DNA of 25,768 nt from assembly GCA_964580655.1 (NCBI GenBank), contig CAZOMR010000015.1:1-25768 (forward strand). The letters run 5' to 3'. Numbering within the stretch: the first letter of the stretch is position 1; the number at the start of each line of letters is the position of its first letter. The stretch is from CAZOMR01 sp964580655 (GTDB taxonomy: Bacteria; RBG-13-61-14; CAZOMR01). The notes under the pieces are model-generated. The model searched no databases. It saw nothing but the letters and a program-made list of their open reading frames with translations, and was not told the DNA's origin. The translations under genes and the position numbers were made by a program. Positions 20,027 through 25,768 of the stretch are shown piece by piece.

Positions 20027-21565
20027 ATGAATTCGACCTATTATGTAACAACACCTATCTATTATGTGAATGATGTTCCGCACATCGGGCATGCTTACAC
20101 CACCCTGGCCGCTGATGTGCTTGCCCGCTATTACAGGCTGAAGGGGCTTGAGGTCTTTTTTCTCACTGGCACAGACGAGCACGGCCAGAAGGTTCAGCGC
20201 GCCGCGCAAGTCAAGGGCCTGAGTCCCAAGGAACTGGCTGATCAGAATGCCCAACATTTTCGCGATCTCTGGAGCAAGATGAATATCTCCTGCGACGACT
20301 TCATCCGCACAACCGAGCCCCGGCACCTCAATGCAGTGACCTATTTTCTTGAGAGGATGATTACCGCAGGGGATGTTTACCTGGGAGAATACGAGGACTG
20401 GTACTGCGTGCATGACGAGACATTCTACACTGAATCCCAGCTTCAAGATGGCCGGTGTCCTATGTGTAACCGGCCTGTGGAGAAGGTCAAGGAGCCGAGC
20501 TACTTCTTCCGGCTTGGCAAATACCAGGATAGGCTGATCCAGCATCTTGAATCTCACCCGGAATTCATCCAGCCCGATATTCGCTTTAACGAGATCATGA
20601 GTTTTGTCAAACGCGGATTGAGGGACTTGAGCATCAGCCGAACCACTTTTGACTGGGGCGTGCCCATTCCGGAAGCACCCGGGCATGTCACCTATGTCTG
20701 GGTGGATGCTCTGACCAATTATATATCAGGGCTCGGGTATCCCGGGGACACCTCCGGAAGATACCAGACCTTCTGGCCTGCCCAGGTTCACCTTATCGGT
20801 AAAGACATACTGCGCCATCATGCCGTGTACTGGCCCTGCTTTCTCTTATCCGCAGGCCTACCCCTTCCAAGAGCCATCTTCGCACACGGCTGGTGGACAA
20901 ACGAGGGCGAGAAAATGTCCAAGTCCCTTGGAAATTTCGTGGACCCGCATCAGATCATTGATACATACGGTCTCGACCCATTTCGCTACTTCCTTCTCCG
21001 GGAAGTCCCGTTTGGCTTGGACGGAGATTTCTCCATCACCGCGCTGAGAGGCCGTATAAACGCGGACCTTGCAAACGACCTCGGAAACCTCCTTAGCCGA
21101 ACCGCAGGAATGATGGATAAATACCTTAATGGAAGGGTCTCATCGCCAAGAGAGGCCGAAGGTCTCGATGATGACCTCCGGGCCAAGGCCGAAAAGACCT
21201 TTGCCGAACTGGACAGCGCACTCTCCATTTTTGCCTTTAACCGTGCCCTTTCATCCATCTGGGAGTTCATCAACATGGCAAATAAATATATAGACAAGAG
21301 CGCGCCGTGGTCCCTGTTCAAGGACTCATCAAAAAAAGGTCGCCTCCAGACAGTGCTATATCATGCGACTGAGGCTCTCCGGCTGATAGCTATCCTGGTT
21401 TACCCTTTCATGCCCGGGTCCGCAGAGGAGATGTGGATTCGGCTGGGTCAGGAAGAGAAGATCACAGCCCGGACCATTGACAAGAGCTCAAAGTGGGGCG
21501 GGTTGAAATCCGGCACAATAATCAAAAAGGGCACCTCGCTTTTCCCCCGTCTCATCGAGGATTGA
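20027..21565 (+). CDS. metG: methionyl-tRNA synthetase (MetG)
   Basis: Class I synthetase charging tRNA-Met. 512 residues, the short form with no C-terminal tRNA-binding (EMAP-like) domain. Seen: HIGH at 19-22 in PIYYVNDVPHIGHAYTTLA, TDEHGQKVQRAA, SYFFRLGKYQDRL, YVWVDALTNYISGLGYP, HLIGKDILRHHAVYWP and KMSKSLGN at 296-303. The zinc knuckle reads C127-V-H-D130 and then C144-P-M-C147, so one usual Cys position is Asp. It lies between yaaT (5-base gap) and tatD (17-base gap). Confidence 0.95.
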   Translation: MNSTYYVTTPIYYVNDVPHIGHAYTTLAADVLARYYRLKGLEVFFLTGTDEHGQKVQRAAQVKGLSPKELADQNAQHFRDLWSKMNISCDDFIRTTEPRHLNAVTYFLERMITAGDVYLGEYEDWYCVHDETFYTESQLQDGRCPMCNRPVEKVKEPSYFFRLGKYQDRLIQHLESHPEFIQPDIRFNEIMSFVKRGLRDLSISRTTFDWGVPIPEAPGHVTYVWVDALTNYISGLGYPGDTSGRYQTFWPAQVHLIGKDILRHHAVYWPCFLLSAGLPLPRAIFAHGWWTNEGEKMSKSLGNFVDPHQIIDTYGLDPFRYFLLREVPFGLDGDFSITALRGRINADLANDLGNLLSRTAGMMDKYLNGRVSSPREAEGLDDDLRAKAEKTFAELDSALSIFAFNRALSSIWEFINMANKYIDKSAPWSLFKDSSKKGRLQTVLYHATEALRLIAILVYPFMPGSAEEMWIRLGQEEKITARTIDKSSKWGGLKSGTIIKKGTSLFPRLIED

Positions 21566-21582
21566 ACTCTTCCGCGCAAAAG

Positions 21583-22380
21583 ATGCTCACCCTGACCGAC
21601 AGCCACGCCCACCTTAACTTTCCAGCGTTTAAGGATGATCTTCACGAGGTATTAAGCAGGGCACGCGAGGCCGGGGTCCATAGGATAATAAACATCGGCG
21701 CAGGCATGGGAATGGAGGGGAATAACCAGACTCTTTCACTTGCCAGTGCCCATGCCAATATCTTCGCCACGGTTGGCTTTCATCCGCATGAGGCAAAAAA
21801 TTGGAGTCCTGAGACATCTGATGAGCTGGCTCGCCTGGCCAGTGATGACAGGGTAGTGGGCATAGGTGAAATCGGGCTGGATTTTGCCAAGCTCCATTCT
21901 CCCAGGGAAATCCAGGTCAAGGCATTTCAGGATCAGCTAAAGCTGGCCCGCGAGCTTGAGATGCCATTTGTTATACACGACAGGGACGCACACGGGGAGA
22001 TGATGAAAATCCTTCGCCAGCACGGTGCGCCTTTCCGCGCTGTTATGCACTGCTATTCCGGCGGTCTTGACATGGCACGAGAACTCATCCGCATGGGTTT
22101 TTACATATCCATTCCCGGCACCCTTACCTTCAAGAATGCAAGGGCTTTACCGGGAGTGGTGAAGGCCTTGCCCCTGGAAGACCTTCTTATAGAGACTGAC
22201 TGTCCATTCCTTGCGCCGGAGCCCTTTCGAGGAAAGAGAAATGAGCCCGCACATGTCCGGTATGTAGCTCTTAAGGTAGCCGAGCTAAAGGGGGTCCCAC
22301 TACACGAAGTGGCAAGTGTTACAACAAGGAATGTTGAAAGACTCTTCCGCCTGCCGCCTTTGTCTGGGGAAAAAGAATAA
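21583..22380 (+). CDS. tatD: TatD-family metal-dependent hydrolase
   Basis: 265 residues from ATG 21583. The frame is open back to 21493 inside metG, but the conserved opening LTDSHAHLNFPAF places the start here. Metal ligands are all present: DSHAHL (His-x-His), GEIGLDF (Glu), IHDRDAH (His), HCYSGG (His) and ETDCPFLAPEPFRGKRNEP (Asp). TatD enzymes act as 3'-5' exonucleases on DNA or RNA and as D-aminoacyl-tRNA or quality-control hydrolases in different reports; the substrate here is not determinable. It is the last gene of the holB cluster, ending 4 bases from the convergent PilZ gene. Confidence 0.92.
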   Translation: MLTLTDSHAHLNFPAFKDDLHEVLSRAREAGVHRIINIGAGMGMEGNNQTLSLASAHANIFATVGFHPHEAKNWSPETSDELARLASDDRVVGIGEIGLDFAKLHSPREIQVKAFQDQLKLARELEMPFVIHDRDAHGEMMKILRQHGAPFRAVMHCYSGGLDMARELIRMGFYISIPGTLTFKNARALPGVVKALPLEDLLIETDCPFLAPEPFRGKRNEPAHVRYVALKVAELKGVPLHEVASVTTRNVERLFRLPPLSGEKE

Positions 22381-22384
22381 CCCG

Positions 22385-22894
22385 CTATTTGCGAAGGCGG
22401 AAGTAGCGGAGCTCCTCGCTGACAACCTTCCGAATATGATTGAGATGCTGGGACTCATCCGGATGAATCTCGGAAAAAAGCGATTTGATCCGGGGAACAT
22501 TACGAGGGGAATGGCGAAGCTCATAGGCTATGCCCCGGAGTATTCGGAGCTTTCTGCGGACAAAGCTGTCAATAACCTCCCGGTCTTCCTGGGTCAACTG
22601 GTCGAACTCCACGCCGAATCCTACCGGCAATTTTAGCCTGCTCCTTCTGACGGCCCGATTGTGAATCGAATTCCATATGACCCGGCCTCTTCCACGGATC
22701 AGGCACTGGTCTGACATCCTGACGGCAAATGACACCTCGCCCCCAGCAGGCACCTGTGTTGAGCAGACAAAATAGGCTCCACCGATGCTGAGGCTTACTA
22801 CCTCCACCGGCGAGGATTTACCCTGCCATGAAACTGCTCCGGGAAAAGAGCAAGGTGCCCGCTGGAATCTTCTTTCCGGAGACTCAATCATCAA
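22385..22894 (-). CDS. PilZ-domain protein
   Basis: 169 residues. Residues about 5-105 form a PilZ barrel: ERRFQRAPCSFPGAVSWQG contributes the RxxxR motif and VVSLSIGGAYFVC the second motif, here SxSxxG instead of the usual D/NxSxxG. PilZ domains bind cyclic di-GMP and transmit it to motility, polysaccharide or other outputs. The C-terminus (about 110-169) is a basic, helical extension rich in Arg with RRKLRILRGIAYELRH, of unknown role. It faces tatD tail to tail with 4 bases between and is divergent from otsA. A predicted minus-strand promoter lies about 105 bases upstream of the start, and GAAGGGAACAGGG precedes the ATG. Confidence 0.82.
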   Translation of the reverse strand: MMIESPERRFQRAPCSFPGAVSWQGKSSPVEVVSLSIGGAYFVCSTQVPAGGEVSFAVRMSDQCLIRGRGRVIWNSIHNRAVRRSRLKLPVGFGVEFDQLTQEDREVIDSFVRRKLRILRGIAYELRHSPRNVPRIKSLFSEIHPDESQHLNHIRKVVSEELRYFRLRK

Positions 22895-23004
22895 ACTGCC
22901 CTGTTCCCTTCCAGCTCATTGAGAAGCTGACTCACGACTCTTTCCTCAATCTGGACGATATTTCTTTCTAACTATCCCTGGGGACATTTATATAATTGTT
23001 GCAT

Positions 23005-23033
23005 ATTATATCATCAGTTCCGCTCTAATACAA
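23005..23033 (-). promoter_or_regulatory. candidate promoter of the PilZ gene
   Basis: On the minus strand, TTGTAT (23028-23033), 17 bases, and a perfect TATAAT (23005-23010). The start would be near 22998, giving a leader of about 104 bases before ATG 22894. Confidence 0.5.
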
Positions 23034-23094
23034 TTTGAGAAAGATATAATCCAGTCTCTATGCTGTGCTGATTTGGATGTTGTTGATTTTGTCC

Positions 23095-23123
23095 TTGACA
23101 TTCTGGTATAAATTGGCTATAAT
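23095..23123 (+). promoter_or_regulatory. perfect-consensus sigma70 promoter upstream of otsA
   Basis: TTGACA at 23095-23100, a 17-base spacer, and TATAAT at 23118-23123: all 12 core bases and the spacing match the consensus. The start of transcription would be near 23130, about 183 bases before ATG 23313. Confidence 0.8.
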
Positions 23124-23312
23124 AAATACATCTTAATTTTCATTCCTTGCATATCATCGTGGATGGGTTTTTTGTGGGCATAAAAAAGGGATAAGTGTTT
23201 AATTCTTCATGTATGATGCCTGTTTCCCTCTAAGATTTTTTGTTTTGTGTTCGAGAATTGCGGATTTGATAGCTCTATTAAAAAAAGTTTTGGCCTTACA
23301 GGATAAGAGTCA

Positions 23313-24860
23313 ATGATAAGTTTTCCTGGAAGAACCAAAGAAAGATTGCCGTCAAAGCGGATGGTGCTCATCTCTAACCGCGAGCCTTTCTCGATTCGCG
23401 AGACGCGCCAGGGACACAAGCTTGAGAAGACTGTAGGGGGGCTGGTCTCGGCACTGCACCCGCTGATGGGAGATCTTCACGGCACCTGGATAGCCTGGGG
23501 CCCGGCCGAGCATGAGGAAGGCCCTTCGGTAAAGGATCTTCCGCCGGACCTGCATCCTGGATATGATCTGGTCAAGGTGCGCCTCAGCCGTCGTGAGGTA
23601 ATCAATTATTACAATGAGTTCTCCAACCGGGTGCTCTGGCCTCTTTTCCATAGTTTTATTGAGAACTGCAAGTTCCTTCCAACCTCCTGGCTGGATTACA
23701 AACGCGTGAACATGAAATTCGCCGCGGCCGCGATCCGGCATTCCAGGCCGGAGGATTTTATCTGGGTACAGGATTACCATATGTGTTTGGTTCCGCGGTA
23801 TATCCGGCAAGAGAGGCCTCACCAGGACATAGCGTTCTTTTGTCATATTCCCTGGCCCCCGCCGGATGTTTTCCGAGTTCTGCCCTGGAAGGAGGAGATA
23901 CTGAAGGGTCTTCTGGGCGCGAACCTGCTCGGGTTCCATACTCGGCGCTATGTACACAACTTTCTCCGTAGTGTCCAGGAGATTCTGGGAATCCAGGTTG
24001 ATCATCGCCGCGGCATTATTTATTACCGCGGTCTACAGGTATCAGTTAAGGCCTTTCCGATCGGGATTAACTGGAGGATGTTTGAAAAAATGGCAAACAC
24101 TCCGGCCTCGATTGCGCAGAGCCAGCGCCTGCGCCAACAGATCGGCATCGGTTCCGATACGGTTATCATTGGTGTGGACCGGCTCGACTATACCAAGGGC
24201 ATTTTCCGCAGGCTGGAAGCAGTCGGTAGATTTATAGAGAAGTATCCGCGTTTCCGCGGTCAGTTTACCTTTATACAGATAGCTGTACCGAGTCGAACCC
24301 GTGTAGAGGAATACCGCCAGATGAAACAGCGGATTGACGAGGCAGTGGGTCGCATCAACGGCCGCTTCTCAGAACATAACTGGGTACCTATCCGCTACCT
24401 TTACCGGTCGTTCCCCCTGGAAAAGCTGGTCCCTTTCTACCTGCTGGGTGACATCGCTATGGTCACGCCGCTGAGAGACGGCATGAACCTTGTGGCAAAG
24501 GAGTATGTGGCCAGCCGGAGCACCCAGGACGGAGTCTTGATACTCAGCGAGTTCGCGGGTGCGGCAGATTACATGGACGAAGCGCTGATTGTCAATCCTT
24601 ATGATAAAGAGAAAGTTGCGGATGTCCTGCGTGTGGCCATGGAGATGCCGCTGGAACAGCAGGTGCAATGGATGGACAAGCTCCGGGCCAAGGTCATGAA
24701 ATATGACCTTGACTGGTGGCTGAATTCCATCATTCGCAGGGCAACAGAGAGGCCGGATCTGGAAGGTGATGAACCGGTTGAAGAGCGCGAGCCCCTGCCG
24801 GAATTTTCCGACATCTGGTTGAGAGGGCGTCCTGCCAAGAAAACCGTTTCCGCGAGTTGA
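23313..24860 (+). CDS. otsA: trehalose-6-phosphate synthase (OtsA, GT20 family)
   Basis: Transfers glucose from a nucleotide sugar to glucose-6-phosphate to give trehalose-6-phosphate. 515 residues. Seen: LISNREPF, KTVGGLVSALHPL (nucleotide-sugar loop), FIWVQDYHMCLVPRYIR, FFCHIPWPPPDVFRVLPW, GVDRLDYTKGI with the catalytic-site Arg and Lys, and PLRDGMNLVAKEYVA with the acceptor and donor Asp/Glu. ATG 23313 is preferred over ATG 23361 because AGGATAAGAG lies upstream. The otsB gene begins 9 bases after the stop, which favours OtsA over the related glucosylglycerol-phosphate synthase. The product acts as compatible solute or stress protectant. The C-terminal 30 residues are a nonconserved acidic and basic tail. 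Confidence 0.92.
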   Translation: MISFPGRTKERLPSKRMVLISNREPFSIRETRQGHKLEKTVGGLVSALHPLMGDLHGTWIAWGPAEHEEGPSVKDLPPDLHPGYDLVKVRLSRREVINYYNEFSNRVLWPLFHSFIENCKFLPTSWLDYKRVNMKFAAAAIRHSRPEDFIWVQDYHMCLVPRYIRQERPHQDIAFFCHIPWPPPDVFRVLPWKEEILKGLLGANLLGFHTRRYVHNFLRSVQEILGIQVDHRRGIIYYRGLQVSVKAFPIGINWRMFEKMANTPASIAQSQRLRQQIGIGSDTVIIGVDRLDYTKGIFRRLEAVGRFIEKYPRFRGQFTFIQIAVPSRTRVEEYRQMKQRIDEAVGRINGRFSEHNWVPIRYLYRSFPLEKLVPFYLLGDIAMVTPLRDGMNLVAKEYVASRSTQDGVLILSEFAGAADYMDEALIVNPYDKEKVADVLRVAMEMPLEQQVQWMDKLRAKVMKYDLDWWLNSIIRRATERPDLEGDEPVEEREPLPEFSDIWLRGRPAKKTVSAS

Positions 24861-24869
24861 AAGGAATTC

Positions 24870-25739
24870 GTGTCGGCTCATCCAGGAAGTGCTTCTCCAA
24901 TTCGGGCGCGTGCCTGGAAGGAATTAGTATCCCGGATTCAAACAGCCCCGGGGCTTTTTCTTTTTCTTGATTACGACGGCACACTTACCCCACTTGCCCA
25001 GTCCCCGGCCCAGGCTAGACCCTCTCAGCGTTGCCGCGCCCTGCTCGCTCGCCTGGCCAGCATCCCGCGCGTCAGCCTTGCCGTGGTTTCGGGCCGCACC
25101 GTCTCGGACCTTGACCAGGTTCTTGATGTATCCGCAGGAGCTTTAGTAACCGATCTCTTCAGAATAGGCGTGCATGGTCTTGAATGGGCCCGGCCCGGAC
25201 AGATAAAAGCGGAAGCCTTGTTTCCCCACACACCCGGAGAGAATCTGCTGGTCGAGTTGAAGAGTGACCTTGAGATGGCATTTGCAGGAGAAGTCGGGAT
25301 TATACTGGAAGATAAAGGCCTTTCATTTGCTTTTCACTACCGGATGGCAAATCAGCGGACGGCCCGTAAGATGAAGGAGTTTTTCAAACGCAGGTTTGAG
25401 CAATGGCAGGGAAGGGATGTATACGAGCTTTTACAGGGGAAGAAGGTTATCGAGGTAAGACCGCGCGGTTTTAACAAGGGCAGGGCTGTTACTCAACTGG
25501 TCGGGATGTATTGCAGTCCCGAAGACCTGGTGGTATATGCCGGGGATGATCTCACTGACGAGGATGCTTTTAAGGCCCTTCCGGAGACTCAGATCACGAT
25601 TAAAGTTGGGGGAAGCATGAGGAAGACCTCGGCTCGCTATTGGGTCCGCGACCCGGAGGAGATGCTTGATCGGCTGGAAGGGATTGCGGAGGTCCGGGAT
25701 TCAAAGGGGGTGCGCGACATAAATGGTGACTATCCGTGA
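24870..25739 (+). CDS. otsB: trehalose-6-phosphate phosphatase (OtsB)
   Basis: HAD-family phosphatase removing phosphate from trehalose-6-phosphate. 289 residues with a GTG start; AAAGGAA precedes it. Seen: FLFLDYDGTLTPL with nucleophile D34 and acid/base D36, VVSGRTVSDLD (motif II Ser), GVHGLEWARPG (cap domain contact), EVRPRGFNKGRAV with the motif III Lys, and YAGDDLTDEDAFKAL (motif IV Asp). It is 9 bases downstream of otsA in a two-gene operon. The frame is complete; 29 bases remain after it, with no feature seen. Confidence 0.94.
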   Translation: MSAHPGSASPIRARAWKELVSRIQTAPGLFLFLDYDGTLTPLAQSPAQARPSQRCRALLARLASIPRVSLAVVSGRTVSDLDQVLDVSAGALVTDLFRIGVHGLEWARPGQIKAEALFPHTPGENLLVELKSDLEMAFAGEVGIILEDKGLSFAFHYRMANQRTARKMKEFFKRRFEQWQGRDVYELLQGKKVIEVRPRGFNKGRAVTQLVGMYCSPEDLVVYAGDDLTDEDAFKALPETQITIKVGGSMRKTSARYWVRDPEEMLDRLEGIAEVRDSKGVRDINGDYP

Positions 25740-25768
25740 AATATACGGCTCCTCTTGAGAATCTGTGG

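Larger units (their letters stand above)
22895..23312. other. 418-base intergenic region between PilZ gene and otsA
   Basis: This is the longest gap in the window and is visibly more AT-rich than its surroundings. It holds two back-to-back promoters, one for the PilZ gene and one for otsA, and a leader of about 180 bases before otsA. Short open frames inside the leader (for example ATG 23164 to TAA 23184) lack ribosome binding sites. I saw no known riboswitch pattern, tRNA or convincing terminator. Confidence 0.6.

Noticed and set aside
21493..21582. Upstream extension of tatD into metG
   Set aside because: The conserved LTDSHAHL opening begins at 21583; the extension is only metG sequence read in another frame.
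22316..22636. Plus-strand open frame of 106 codons over the tatD end
   Set aside because: It lies opposite the PilZ gene and within tatD, and has no recognisable domain.
23164..23184. Six-codon leader peptide upstream of otsA
   Set aside because: There is no ribosome binding site and no codon pattern suggesting attenuation.
1..25768. CRISPR, tRNA, rRNA, insertion sequence or prophage
   Set aside because: No regularly spaced repeats, cloverleaf-like sequences, transposase or phage structural genes were seen on either strand.

Overview
This 25.8 kb window is chromosomal DNA from a Gram-negative-type, probably anaerobic bacterium. Lipobox-bearing proteins, a ferredoxin-dependent 2-oxoacid oxidoreductase, an acetate kinase/PduL system, an AMMECR1 protein and the holB-yaaT-metG-tatD order are compatible with Desulfobacterota (former deltaproteobacteria) or a neighbouring phylum. 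That placement is an inference; no rRNA or tRNA gene was seen. Twenty-five protein genes are called, nearly all complete. I saw no CRISPR array, transposase, integrase or phage gene.

Layout. 33-5181 (+): trxB from a strong sigma70-type promoter, then prmA, rsmE and a large three-domain gene joining a cyclic-nucleotide-binding-like domain, acetate kinase and a PduL phosphotransacylase. 5260-9393 (+): a lipoprotein-like membrane protein with a C-terminal Cys/His cluster, a stand-alone MshEN/GspE-N protein, murA and hisD. 9505-12507 (-): a four-gene operon for 2-oxoacid:ferredoxin oxidoreductase alpha, beta and gamma subunits plus an XRE-cupin regulator. Its promoter is bracketed by an inverted repeat. 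12699-13154 (+): a small membrane protein with a PH-like C-terminus. 13314-15666 (-): rsmB and an LPG-synthase-type membrane protein. 15877-18127 (+): a transglutaminase-like lipoprotein, a small unknown gene with its own promoter, and an AMMECR1 gene. 18124-22380 (+): holB, yaaT (PSP1), metG, tatD. 22385-22894 (-): a PilZ protein. 22895-23312: a 418-base intergenic region with divergent promoters. 23313-25739 (+): otsA and otsB for trehalose.

How the genes may work together. The oxidoreductase would turn 2-oxoacids into acyl-CoA and reduced ferredoxin. The kinase/PduL fusion could then convert acyl-CoA to acyl-phosphate and to acid plus ATP within one polypeptide, possibly under control of its N-terminal sensor-like domain. 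MshEN and PilZ proteins point to cyclic-di-GMP signalling.

The two strongest unusual signals are that fusion protein and an 18-base dispersed sequence, TCCGAAGGATCYGGAGGA. The 18-mer sits in frame, encoding SEGSGG or a close variant, in four genes (prmA twice, rsmE, the PH-like gene, rsmB), with one more copy between prmA and rsmE. It looks like a tiny peptide-encoding insertion element. A second, longer intergenic repeat family (GCAAAGGCGCAAAG type) is present three times.
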